A stretch of DNA of 64,000 nt, taken from NCBI GenBank assembly GCA_016214035.1, contig JACRPF010000005.1, forward strand, positions 372,001 to 436,000. Reading direction: 5' to 3'. Positions 7,542-15,351 of the stretch are shown here, one piece after another. The translations under genes were made by a program, and so were the position numbers. Source of the DNA: Spirochaetota bacterium. GTDB lineage: Bacteria > Spirochaetota > Brachyspiria > Brachyspirales > JACRPF01. The notes below the pieces were generated by a model. It ran no database searches, was not told the DNA's origin, and saw only the letters and a program-made list of their open reading frames with translations. Within the stretch, counting starts at the first letter, position 1; each line of letters begins with the position of its first letter.

Positions 7542-8804
7542 TTACTTGAGCTGGTAGATCCGGAGGAATTCCTCGGCCATCGCATATTGCAGCAGTATCT
7601 TTTTGTTGAGTGTGATCTCGCGCTGTACTTCGATGCCGAACGCATCAAGCCCCCGCTTGCATGCATAATAGGTGAGGGTGTCAGGCATGGGCTTATAGAG
7701 CGGCAGCATGCGGAAATCCTTCACTTCGATGCGTTTGTTGATATTATCGATGGCGCGTTTGGCGGTTGCATCGAATTTCTTGTCGTCATACACCACGGTC
7801 TGGCCGAGGTCTTCCTTGTCGCGCTCGCTCACATGCCAGCCGAGTCCTTCGTGCATGTTGAGCACGAGGTGGATGTTATATTCCTTGAGCATCTGCTTGT
7901 ACCGGACTGCGATCTGCTCAATCTCGTTCGGCTTGTCCGGCATTTTTTCCTTGAACGCGCGGTTCATATCGAAGATGTGAAGGCGTTCGAGCATGGCGGC
8001 GGCCGGTTTCACCGGATAGGGTATTATGGTGATGCTGCCGTTGTTGATGACGGCATCCTTGAACCGTTCGGCGACGATGGCCGCGGACTGTTCGTCGGCA
8101 TGGGGCGCGAATATGAAAACGTTCGTCCCCGGTTTGCGGTGGACTACGCGGAATACCGTTGTCTCGTACTGTGTTTTCTTGAATACCTGAAATGAATACC
8201 GCCGTATGTCCCTGGCGATCGATGCGTTCACTTTCGCGTCGATGATTCCGTCGAGATTGGCGACCGTCTTCAGCGTGGCGGCACTCGCTTCCTCGGGGGC
8301 GGACAGACCGTCGGAAAGACTCGACTGCTGATACGTTTCGAGCATATAATCAAGATCAAGGTCGCCGCTTACGTGTATTATGGCGCCGTTTTTCACCGTC
8401 GCGATCATCGTCCGGTTGCTTTTGATAATGGTGAAACCGCGCCCCGATATCGTGTACAGCTCCCGGTCGACGACGCATTTGAACTCGGTGTTGGTCGGTG
8501 TGGACGAGCGTACATGCACTGTCCCTTTATCAATCCTGAACATGCGGTCGTGGTGCGCGAGCTCGGTGTTCTCGCCGATGACGATATATGCAGAATCAGA
8601 TTTCAGTACGAGATGCGAGTTCGCGGTAGTCTTGATGGTAAACGTGGTGTACGGAAGACCCTCTTTCATGTCGAAATTCGACTCTTCGTTGAGCGTGACG
8701 GACACTTTGCCGTTCTGACCGATAAGCTCAAAAAGGTCGTGCGCGCTTACTGAATAAAATAATATGAAGAAAACAAATATAATTCGCAGATAACCGGTTA
8801 TCAT
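7542..8804 (-). CDS. Secreted FecR-like / M14 carboxypeptidase-like fusion protein
   Basis: 420 residues. An N-terminal signal peptide (about 1-21, ending SVSA) is followed by a beta-rich FecR-like domain (about 25-145; GENTELAHHDRMFRIDKG, then YTISGRGFTIIKS). The C-terminal domain (about 225-415) has the residues of zinc carboxypeptidases of family M14 / AstE: H235-x-x-E238 in APHADEQ, N281-R282 in FDMNRAF, a third metal His at 318 in NMHEG, and a late Glu at 392 in IEVQRE. It is therefore predicted to be a periplasmic metallohydrolase with a sensory or binding module. It lies 94 bp downstream of btuB, on the same strand, behind a large palindrome, so it may be co-transcribed with the B12 receptor. 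There is no clear ribosome-binding site at the ATG. The substrate is unknown. Confidence 0.7.
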   Translation of the reverse strand: MITGYLRIIFVFFILFYSVSAHDLFELIGQNGKVSVTLNEESNFDMKEGLPYTTFTIKTTANSHLVLKSDSAYIVIGENTELAHHDRMFRIDKGTVHVRSSTPTNTEFKCVVDRELYTISGRGFTIIKSNRTMIATVKNGAIIHVSGDLDLDYMLETYQQSSLSDGLSAPEEASAATLKTVANLDGIIDAKVNASIARDIRRYSFQVFKKTQYETTVFRVVHRKPGTNVFIFAPHADEQSAAIVAERFKDAVINNGSITIIPYPVKPAAAMLERLHIFDMNRAFKEKMPDKPNEIEQIAVRYKQMLKEYNIHLVLNMHEGLGWHVSERDKEDLGQTVVYDDKKFDATAKRAIDNINKRIEVKDFRMLPLYKPMPDTLTYYACKRGLDAFGIEVQREITLNKKILLQYAMAEEFLRIYQLK

Positions 8805-8845
8805 GCTTTGATTTTCGACAAACGATATGATTCCTTGAGCGATAT

Positions 8846-8887
8846 CCGCTTCGAAGGCGCGAATATATATTCGCGCCTTCGAAGCGG
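8846..8887. repeat. 42-bp perfect palindrome between btuB and the FecR/M14 gene
   Basis: Each 21-bp half begins CCGCTTCGAAGGCGCG and the two halves are exact reverse complements around an ATATAT centre. It starts 12 bp after the btuB stop codon. No T-run follows on either strand, so it is not a standard intrinsic terminator. In RNA it would be a very stable 3'-end or intercistronic hairpin. It shares the core CGAAGGCGC / GCGCCTTCG with another hairpin at 12363-12400. Confidence 0.85.
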
Positions 8888-8898
8888 CATTGAGTCTG

Positions 8899-10968
8899 CT
8901 AGAGCTTCACTTTAACACCGCCGTATACCGAAACACCGGGTGTAGCGTAACCGGTTACTTCCATATACTGCTGATTCAGGAGGTTTTCTCCGCGCAGATT
9001 GAATTCCCAGCGCTCTATCGTGTACGTGACCGATGCGTCAAGCTTGAAATAGTGCCTGAGCATCTGAGTGGCGCCGGCGTCGGGGCGTTCGCTTACATAA
9101 GTGAGCGTTAATCCGCCGAAGCCGATATTCGTGAGAGTTCCGACTGCACTGATGGACGCTTTGTGCGGCGGAATGCGGTCGGACCTTTTGCCGGTGATAG
9201 TGTCAAAGGAATCGGTGTACGCATAGGAACCTGTGAATGCGAGTTCATCAATCGGGGAAACGGTGAACGATGCCTCTGCGCCGCGGCTTATTTTGGAGGC
9301 TATATTGTTGAATGCACCCGCATAGGTCATAAAGTTGGTCGTTTCCCAGGCAATCTGATTGCTGCTTGCGGTATAGAAATAGGTCGCTTCGCATGTGAAA
9401 TATTTTCCGATCTCCTCGCGTAGGCCCGCGTCAACGCTCCAGAGTGCTTCCGGTTTCAGGTTGTTATTGCCGCCCATTGAGGTGTAATACAACTGATACG
9501 CCGTCGGGGCTTTGAATCCCGTGCCGTAATTACCTTTGACCGTAAGGCCGATATTTGAAATCGTCAGTGCAAACGATGTCTTCCAGGTAAGCGCTCCGCC
9601 AAAATTCGTGCTGTAGTCGTATCTGACGCCGGTTGTATTGTTGAGCATGCCCCAGAGCGAGAAATGATTCTGAGCATAACCGCCTGCAGTAAGCTGGTAA
9701 CGGATCGGGAATATGCTTTCCTGATATTCAACGAGAAATGTATTCCAATTCATGTCATATGCTTTTGATGCCGAATATGAGGTGTCAAGAACCCCGTTGA
9801 TTCCGAGCGTTACGGTATCCAGATCGCCAATGGTGATGTTGTTCTGCCAGTCCGCCCGAACAGTATTTCCAAGGTAGACGTACCATGAGCTTGTATTCTC
9901 GTTGGTATCAGCACTGTCGATCGCTTCGTTCCGGTTGAACACATACCCGGCCGTCAGCGAATAATTCCAGAGGTCGTTGCACCGCTGTGCAATACCGAGA
10001 GACGCCGCCGCCCGTTCGTCGAAATTGTAATAGTTCGGGTCATCCTTGAACGAGTTGTCGTCAATTGCAGTCTTCGCATGTGTATAGTGGAGCGAGCCGA
10101 AGAGCCGCATGCTGTCAAACGGTTTGTATTCAACGCGCGAGACTACCGTCGTCAGGTGATACGGATCGTTCTCGGCGGCAGTTCCGTTGGTGACGAGTGC
10201 CTTCGATATACCTTCGGAGCGAAGGTGTGATCCTCCGAGCGATAACGATACATCGTTTATTTTTCCCGCGTAATCAAACGCGCCGCGTAATGTCGCATAG
10301 CTTCCGCCTTCCAGTGATACGGTTGCCTGCGGCGCCCCTTTCCCCTTTTTCGTGATGATATTGATGACGCCCGCCATCGCATCAGAACCGTAGAGCGTGC
10401 TCTGCGGTCCGCGGATAACCTCGATGCGTTCGACGTCATCTGCCGGGAGGTTCGCGAAATTGAACGAGTGACTGAAGTCGGCTGAGCTGTTGACAGCAAC
10501 ACCGTTGATCATGACGAGTGTGCGCTCGGAGCCGAGCCCGCGCATGAATACCGATGCGATTCCGCCGAACGCGCCGCTCTGTGCCGCAGTGATGCCGCTC
10601 ACCGTGCGAAGCGCATCGCTCACATCCCGTGCGCCGGTCTTTTTTATCGTATCCGCGGTGATCACGGTGACGCTCGCGCCAATCTGCGACTGCGGTGTCT
10701 CAAGCCGTGTTGCGGTGACAACAACATCGCGCGCTTCTGCTGTCGTTTCAGCGGCCGTGTTTTTTACCGCCGGTGCTGCTGCATTCGACACCGTGGTATT
10801 CGTGCTTGCGGTGCTGTTCGATATCGCCGACGCAGCGGTATTCGATATGTTGTTTGATGCGGTCGTAGTGATAGCGGTTTTTACGACTGCCGGTTTCACC
10901 GCCTGACCTGCCGCCGGTAATGCCAGCAGTGATGCTATCGTTATTCCGAAAATGATCTGTGCTTTCAT
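8899..10968 (-). CDS. btuB: TonB-dependent outer-membrane cobalamin receptor, BtuB-like
   Basis: 689 residues. A signal peptide (about 1-22, ending LPAAGQA) is followed by an unusual Ala/Thr/Asn/Ser-rich linker (about 25-78) and a TonB box DVVVTATR (81-88). The plug domain follows (ADTIKKTGARDVSDAL, MRGLGSERTLVMINGV, VERIEVIRGPQSTLYGSDAM), then a 22-strand-type barrel. The last residue pattern, GVKVKL, has fewer aromatics than usual at the C-terminus. It imports corrinoids across the outer membrane using TonB energy. B12 specificity is supported by the cobalamin riboswitch upstream and the btuFCD-cobT genes before it. GGAG lies 6 nt before the ATG. Presence of this receptor argues for an LPS-type or TonB-competent outer membrane. 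Confidence 0.92.
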   Translation of the reverse strand: MKAQIIFGITIASLLALPAAGQAVKPAVVKTAITTTASNNISNTAASAISNSTASTNTTVSNAAAPAVKNTAAETTAEARDVVVTATRLETPQSQIGASVTVITADTIKKTGARDVSDALRTVSGITAAQSGAFGGIASVFMRGLGSERTLVMINGVAVNSSADFSHSFNFANLPADDVERIEVIRGPQSTLYGSDAMAGVINIITKKGKGAPQATVSLEGGSYATLRGAFDYAGKINDVSLSLGGSHLRSEGISKALVTNGTAAENDPYHLTTVVSRVEYKPFDSMRLFGSLHYTHAKTAIDDNSFKDDPNYYNFDERAAASLGIAQRCNDLWNYSLTAGYVFNRNEAIDSADTNENTSSWYVYLGNTVRADWQNNITIGDLDTVTLGINGVLDTSYSASKAYDMNWNTFLVEYQESIFPIRYQLTAGGYAQNHFSLWGMLNNTTGVRYDYSTNFGGALTWKTSFALTISNIGLTVKGNYGTGFKAPTAYQLYYTSMGGNNNLKPEALWSVDAGLREEIGKYFTCEATYFYTASSNQIAWETTNFMTYAGAFNNIASKISRGAEASFTVSPIDELAFTGSYAYTDSFDTITGKRSDRIPPHKASISAVGTLTNIGFGGLTLTYVSERPDAGATQMLRHYFKLDASVTYTIERWEFNLRGENLLNQQYMEVTGYATPGVSVYGGVKVKL

Positions 10969-11052
10969 TCATGACTCCATAAATTTTTGTGTTGCTCAAT
11001 GTTTTACGGATAAGGGCTCATGAGTCCTTGTCCGTTGCGCTCTGATGGATTA

Positions 11053-11079
11053 TCAACTGCTTGTGATTACGATCGTCAT
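11053..11079 (-). CDS. Possible 8-residue leader peptide between riboswitch and btuB
   Basis: An ATG at 11079 opens an 8-codon reading frame (MTIVITSS, stop 11053-11055). It is preceded by AAGGAG 8 nt upstream, a better ribosome-binding site than many in this window. It starts about 40 nt after the riboswitch P1 and ends about 85 nt before btuB. A hairpin (11007-11034, CGGATAAGG / CCTTGTCCG, one mismatch) follows it. It could be a regulatory mini-ORF, or the purine tract could serve as the riboswitch expression platform. No direct proof. Confidence 0.3.
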   Translation of the reverse strand: MTIVITSS

Positions 11080-11119
11080 TGGTACATCTCCTTCTACCTT
11101 CGAAAGGTGTGTTGTATAT

Positions 11120-11263
11120 CCGCACGGTGAGGTCTTCTGGCTTGCCGCCTGCGTTCTGCCGCCTTCTCATCCGTTGCCGGACAATGGCATGTGGCAGAAG
11201 CTTCATCGGCTTACAGCTGCGGGTCAGCGCCCGATTCGCACGGGCTTCCCTCGCTTTGTGCGG
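11120..11263 (-). promoter_or_regulatory. Cobalamin riboswitch controlling btuB
   Basis: Minus-strand RNA with all hallmarks of the adenosylcobalamin (Cbl) aptamer: P1 arms CCGCAC / GTGCGG; the core CGCTGACCCGCAGCTGTAA (J3/4-P4 region); GCCACATGCCATTG for P6/L5 in place of the usual GCCACTG; and the B12 box AGCCAGAAGACC. It begins 6 bp after a T10 run that follows the cobT stop codon, so it is an internal switch dividing btuFCD-cobT from btuB. No terminator hairpin with a U-run is seen between the aptamer and btuB, so control is probably at translation or RNA stability. Confidence 0.93.
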
Positions 11264-11278
11264 TCGCGAAAAAAAAAA

Positions 11279-12334
11279 CTACTCCTTGTTCGTGACTCCT
11301 GCGGATTCGAACGACGCCATCTCGCGCATTATCCTGCACGCGCCGTCAACGATGCCGATGGCTATTGCCGCGCCGGTGCCTTCGCCCAGACGCATGCCGA
11401 GGTCGAGAATCGGCGTGAGGTTCATATGTGCAAGCGCTTTCGCCTGTCCCTGCTCGACGGAGCGGTGAGCGCAGAAAAGATAATCGCCGACGGCCGGATT
11501 GAGCGTATACGCGATGAGTCCGCCCGCGGTTGATATAATGCCGTCAAGCATCACCGGAACGCGATGTGCCGCCGCGGCGAGGACGCATCCGGCGATACCG
11601 GCAATCTCAAAACCGCCGACCTTTTTGAGTATATCGATGCCGTCGCCTGATTTCGGTGAACGTACTTTCAGCGCTGCGGCGAGCACACTTATTTTATTGG
11701 CAAGACCTTTATCGTCAAGGCCGGTACCGCGACCCGAGACATCCGCGGCCGATGCGCCGGTAACCGCGGCAATGATGGCGGAAGCCGATGTGGTATTACC
11801 GATGCCCATGTCGCCGACACCCACGATATCAAATCGCTGCTTCGTGTATGCGTCCGTGAAAACGGCGATGCCGGCCTCAAGCGCGGCTAGAGCCTCGGTT
11901 TCGCTCATGGCGTCCTCTTTCAGGAAGTTCTTGGTGCCCGGTGCGATTTTTTTATCAATGAGGCCTTTCGCGTTTTTAAAATCGAAATTGACGCCCATGT
12001 CGACGATGCCGATTTCGATGCCGCCGTGCCGGCAGAGTACGTTGATGGCGGCCCCGCCGGAGAGAAAGTTCAGCACCATCTGCGGTGTGACCTCGGCGGG
12101 AAACGCGGATACGCCCTCGGCGGTGATGCCGTGATCGCCCGCAAAGACGAAAAGCCGCTTGCCGATGATTGCAGGGTCGAGTGTTTCCTGTACCAGTGAC
12201 ATCTTATGCGCGATCGCTTCGAGCGCGCCGAGCGATCCGACCGGTTTTGTCTTGAAATCGATCTTGTGCTGAATCTTCAGTGCGATGCTCTTATCCGACG
12301 GCTTTATCGCCGCGAGGCATTCCTTGAGTGTCAT
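11279..12334 (-). CDS. cobT: Nicotinate-nucleotide:dimethylbenzimidazole phosphoribosyltransferase
   Basis: 351 residues, full family length. CobT makes alpha-ribazole phosphate, the activated lower ligand of cobalamin, from nicotinate mononucleotide and 5,6-dimethylbenzimidazole. Visible family motifs are KIDFKTKPVGSLG (about 25-37), FAGDHGITAEGVSAFP (about 64-79), VGVGDMGIGNTTSASA (about 170-185), GRGTGL and the catalytic-base segment MRLGEGTGA near residue 316. The ATG overlaps the btuD stop (ATGA) and has AGGAG 6 nt upstream. It is thus the last gene of the btuFCD-cobT operon, suggesting that imported incomplete corrinoids are remodelled with a new lower ligand. A run of ten T follows the stop codon before the next riboswitch. 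Confidence 0.96.
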   Translation of the reverse strand: MTLKECLAAIKPSDKSIALKIQHKIDFKTKPVGSLGALEAIAHKMSLVQETLDPAIIGKRLFVFAGDHGITAEGVSAFPAEVTPQMVLNFLSGGAAINVLCRHGGIEIGIVDMGVNFDFKNAKGLIDKKIAPGTKNFLKEDAMSETEALAALEAGIAVFTDAYTKQRFDIVGVGDMGIGNTTSASAIIAAVTGASAADVSGRGTGLDDKGLANKISVLAAALKVRSPKSGDGIDILKKVGGFEIAGIAGCVLAAAAHRVPVMLDGIISTAGGLIAYTLNPAVGDYLFCAHRSVEQGQAKALAHMNLTPILDLGMRLGEGTGAAIAIGIVDGACRIMREMASFESAGVTNKE

Positions 12335-13221
12335 TTTTTTCTCCTGTGATATTTTTTGGAATGGTCCGAAGGCGCTGTCACGTGACCGCGCCTTCGGACC
12401 GAGACTGATGCATGTTTTGATATTTCCGTATCCTGTATGCTGTCTCCCGATACGGCGAATACATAAGGTTTTTTCGACAGCGGGTTTTCCTTTACGATGA
12501 CGACGGTATCATACACCGCTTCCACAGTCTGATACGTGAGCACCTCTTCCGGGGTACCTTCCGCGTGTACTCGTCCATGCTTCATGAGCACGAGCATATC
12601 GCAGTATTCCGATGCGAGGTTCAGATCATGAATCGTCATTACAATGGTGAGCTTGAGCTCGCGTTTCAGCCGGCGGATGAGATCGAGCAGCCGTACCTGA
12701 TGCGTGATATCGAGATGCGACGTTGGCTCATCGAGGAGGAGGAGCGGCGTTTCCTGTGCCAGCGCCCGCGCGATATACGCAAGCTGACGTTCACCGCCGC
12801 TCATGGCGGAAAGAAGTTTGTCGGCGTGTACGTCGACGCCGGTAAGCTTCATGTAGCGTGATGCTATCTCATAATCGCGCGGTGATTCGAAGAACTGCAT
12901 GGGCGCGAAGTGCGGCATACGGCCGAGGAGGACGAAATCGCGCACGGTGATCATCTCGGCGGCGACATCCTGCGATACCACGGATACGGTGCGCGCGAGT
13001 GTTTTTGCATCCATTCGTGCAAGCTGTTTTCCGCCGATGGCGATAAAGCCTGTGCGTGCAGGCAGTACGCGACTTATAGCCCGAAGCAGCGTTGTCTTTC
13101 CCGAACCGTTGGGTCCGATGATGCCGATGATGCTTTCGCCCGGGAGCGCGGTGTTCAGCGAGACGGTAAAATCACCGTCATATCCTGCGGTAAGATTGTC
13201 AATCGTTACGAACGGTTTCAT
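12331..13221 (-). CDS. btuD: ABC transporter ATPase, vitamin B12 import
   Basis: 296 residues. Walker A GPNGSGKTT (about 37-45), Q-loop in VSVVSQD, signature MSGGERQLAYIARAL (about 141-155), Walker B LLLLDEPTSHLDI and a switch His in MTIHDLN. It powers the BtuC2D2 inner-membrane importer fed by BtuF. The ATPase core ends near residue 245; the last about 45 residues are an Arg/Lys/His-rich extension partly encoded by a near-perfect 38-bp palindrome (12363-12400), so the tail may be a late addition. Stop and start codons overlap the neighbours on both sides (ATGA), giving tight coupling with btuC and cobT. Confidence 0.93.
   Translation of the reverse strand: MKPFVTIDNLTAGYDGDFTVSLNTALPGESIIGIIGPNGSGKTTLLRAISRVLPARTGFIAIGGKQLARMDAKTLARTVSVVSQDVAAEMITVRDFVLLGRMPHFAPMQFFESPRDYEIASRYMKLTGVDVHADKLLSAMSGGERQLAYIARALAQETPLLLLDEPTSHLDITHQVRLLDLIRRLKRELKLTIVMTIHDLNLASEYCDMLVLMKHGRVHAEGTPEEVLTYQTVEAVYDTVVIVKENPLSKKPYVFAVSGDSIQDTEISKHASVSVRRRGHVTAPSDHSKKYHRRKK
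12363..12400. repeat. 38-bp near-perfect palindrome in the 3' end of btuD
   Basis: Outer arms GGTCCGAAGGCGC / GCGCCTTCGGACC (13 bp, perfect) enclose the palindrome GTCACGTGAC with only one unpaired position on each side. It lies in the btuD coding sequence, about 30 bp before the cobT start, and would place a strong hairpin just ahead of the coupled start. The CGAAGGCGC core also occurs in the palindrome at 8846-8887. Confidence 0.8.
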
Positions 13222-14216
13222 GCTGCACGCTTCCGTGACAGCAGAATGATGAACAGTATGCCGCCGGCGATACCGGTGATGACGCCGACGGGAAGTTCCA
13301 GCGGTGCGATGATCATCCGTGCAACGGTGTCGGATAGTATCAGGAATGCGGCCCCCGCAAGGAACGATGCGATGATGAGCACGCGGTGATCGCTTCCCGT
13401 GATGCGGCGCATGATATGCGGCACGAGAAGACCCACGAAACCGATAACGCCGCCCACGGCTACGGCGACGCCGGTGAGCACCGAGGCGATGATGAAGAGC
13501 GCCCGTTTGACGAACTCTATGTTAACGCCCAGATGCATTGCATCCTCTTCACCAACCATGAGCGCGTTCAGGTCGCGCGAGAAAACGAGTGCTCCGCCAA
13601 GACCGGCGATGGACGTTACGAATGCGATAATCATGAGTACGGTGTCGGAGCGATCGAGCGAGCCCATGGTCCAGAATACGATACCCTGCAGGTCGTCGGT
13701 CTTTGCGACGGCCATGAAGAGCATGATGAGCGAGGAGACGACGAAGCTTATCATGACGCCGGTGAGAAGGAGATGCTGGATGCGCACAGCGCGGCGGCGC
13801 ATACTGAGCGTATAGAGGAGAATAACGACGAGCAGTGCTCCGGCGAAACCCGCCACGGGAAGCGCGTACGTTCCGAGCACGCGGGAAAATCCGAACACGA
13901 TGCCGATGCATACGGCAAGCGCCGCGCCGCCGGATATGCCGAGTGTGTACGGCTCGACGAGGGGGTTTCTGAACATGCCCTGCAGAATGACGCCCGCAAC
14001 AGAAAGACTGCCGCCCACGGCGAATCCGAGCACGATGCGCGGCAGGCGTATTCTGAGCAGGATATTGCGTTCAACGGAATCCGCACCCGCCAGGACCGAC
14101 GGCAGCGACCAGAGCGGGATGGATACCGCGCCGACTGCCAGCGACACGATTGCCGCAGCGGCAAGAACCGCGCCGAGCACAACGATGACCAGCGTCCAGT
14201 AACCGGTTTTTCGCAT
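13218..14216 (-). CDS. btuC: ABC transporter permease, vitamin B12 import
   Basis: 332 residues of the FecCD/BtuC family with about ten hydrophobic helices. Landmark motifs are LLRIRLPRIVLGFAVGGSLS with GMFRNPLVEPYTLGISGGAA (about 50-95) and FVGLLVPHIMRRITGSDHR (about 270-288), the L-loop that contacts the ATPase. It forms the membrane channel of the B12 importer. The start follows the btuF stop by 3 nt and the gene overlaps btuD by ATGA. Assignment as cobalamin rather than siderophore permease rests on the riboswitch and cobT in the same operon. Confidence 0.93.
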   Translation of the reverse strand: MRKTGYWTLVIVVLGAVLAAAAIVSLAVGAVSIPLWSLPSVLAGADSVERNILLRIRLPRIVLGFAVGGSLSVAGVILQGMFRNPLVEPYTLGISGGAALAVCIGIVFGFSRVLGTYALPVAGFAGALLVVILLYTLSMRRRAVRIQHLLLTGVMISFVVSSLIMLFMAVAKTDDLQGIVFWTMGSLDRSDTVLMIIAFVTSIAGLGGALVFSRDLNALMVGEEDAMHLGVNIEFVKRALFIIASVLTGVAVAVGGVIGFVGLLVPHIMRRITGSDHRVLIIASFLAGAAFLILSDTVARMIIAPLELPVGVITGIAGGILFIILLSRKRAA

Positions 14217-14219
14217 GTA

Positions 14220-15038
14220 CTACTTTGCTCCATTATTGATAAGCGCTGCGAGCGATGCCGTTACCGACGGGAATGACGCCACCGTGGTACTGCAGATGCC
14301 GTACGGTTCGATGCAGTACACGGCATTCTTTTTCACGGCGGTAAGCGTGGTGTGCTTTTTCCATTGGCGTATTTCATCGTCGCCTGCAACACCCATGGTG
14401 GCGATGATAATGACATCGGGGTTGAGCGCGATGACGGCTTCGCGGTTTATCATGCCGATGCCGAAATGCGATGCGATGTTCGAACCGCCGGCATAACGGA
14501 TGATGTCGTTGATGTATGAATTCGTCGTAACAGCGAAGAGCGGCGCGATGCCTATTTCTAGAAAGACACCGCGTTGTGCGCGCAGTTTCGTCTGTGCGTA
14601 TATATCGTTCACACGTTTTTTCGATGCGGCAACAACGCGCTTTGCTTCGGCGGAATGTCCGCTTATCGTTCCCAGTTCAAGAAGCTGTTCGCACATGGCA
14701 TTAAATGTAGCGGCCTGCGGGAAATGCACGACGTTAAAGCCGAGTTCCCTGAGCTTCTGTACACGCGTGGGATGCGTGAGCCCCGTGGCGATGATGACAT
14801 CGGGCTTGAGGCTTACAATCTTCTCGGTATTCATCGTGAGCGTATCGCCTATCTTTTCTTTTTTCTTTGCCGCTTCGGGGTGGATGCAGTATGTCGTCAC
14901 GCCGACGATCTCGTCACCAGCGCCGATGCTGAAAAGTTCATCGGTGATGACCGGGCCGAGCGAGATGATGCGCTTGGAAGCTGCGGACAGGCATGCGCAT
15001 GCGGTAAATAAAAGGATAAGCGATGAAAAACGGAACAT
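14220..15038 (-). CDS. btuF: Periplasmic B12-binding protein of the ABC importer
   Basis: 272 residues. A signal peptide (MFRFSSLILLFTACACLSAA) precedes a class III binding protein: RIISLGPVITDELFSIGAGD (about 22-41), VGVTTYC, KIVSLKPDVIIATG, and C-terminal ALNPDVIIIATMG. Cysteines near the signal-peptide end (ACAC) make a lipoprotein anchor possible, though cleavage at SAA-S is equally plausible. The start at 15038 is preferred over an in-frame upstream ATG because GGAG stands 7 nt before it. It is the first gene of the operon and directly downstream of a cobalamin riboswitch. Confidence 0.93.
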   Translation of the reverse strand: MFRFSSLILLFTACACLSAASKRIISLGPVITDELFSIGAGDEIVGVTTYCIHPEAAKKKEKIGDTLTMNTEKIVSLKPDVIIATGLTHPTRVQKLRELGFNVVHFPQAATFNAMCEQLLELGTISGHSAEAKRVVAASKKRVNDIYAQTKLRAQRGVFLEIGIAPLFAVTTNSYINDIIRYAGGSNIASHFGIGMINREAVIALNPDVIIIATMGVAGDDEIRQWKKHTTLTAVKKNAVYCIEPYGICSTTVASFPSVTASLAALINNGAK

Positions 15039-15138
15039 AGGTCTTCTCCGGCAATAATATGCCATGAAAAGTCCGTTTTTACTTTACATGTGTATGTGCG
15101 ATCCGGTGCGTATTCCATATTCCTCGGGAACACGTTTC

Positions 15139-15295
15139 CGATCGATACTGGCGGCAGGTCTTCTGGCTTCCGGGTCATTCTACGTCCGCGTCTTCCCGGG
15201 TCTCCCCAGTGACATCATGCGGATTTCGTTACCGGTTACAGCGGCGGGACCGCGACGGAGTTAAACCGTCTTCCCTGATGCGTTCCAATGGATCG
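15139..15295 (-). promoter_or_regulatory. Cobalamin riboswitch controlling btuFCD-cobT
   Basis: Minus-strand Cbl aptamer with P1 arms CGATCCATTGG / CCAGTATCGATCG, a GGGAAGACGG strand, CCGCCGCTGTAACCGG for the core, the canonical GTCACTGGGG element and a perfect B12 box AGCCAGAAGACCTGCC. It follows closely after a promoter at 15317-15345. About 100 nt separate P1 from the btuF start. Confidence 0.95.
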
Positions 15296-15316
15296 CATGC
15301 GACCGTCAGTGGCTAT

Positions 15317-15345
15317 AATATACACAGGGTAATTGATAAAGTCAA
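15317..15345 (-). promoter_or_regulatory. Promoter of the btuFCD-cobT operon
   Basis: Minus strand: TTGACT (15340-15345), 17-bp spacer, TATATT (15317-15322). Transcription would start about 15310, just upstream of the riboswitch. Its -35 is 6 bp from the divergent -35 of the fucosidase promoter, and together they form the palindrome GTCAAAT-AC-ATTTGAC (15341-15356). Confidence 0.75.
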
Positions 15346-15351
15346 ATACAT

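Noticed and set aside
13386-14276. 296-codon open frame antisense to btuC, rich in His/Glu/Asp/Arg
   Set aside because: Low-complexity shadow of membrane-protein codons; btuC on the other strand has full family motifs.
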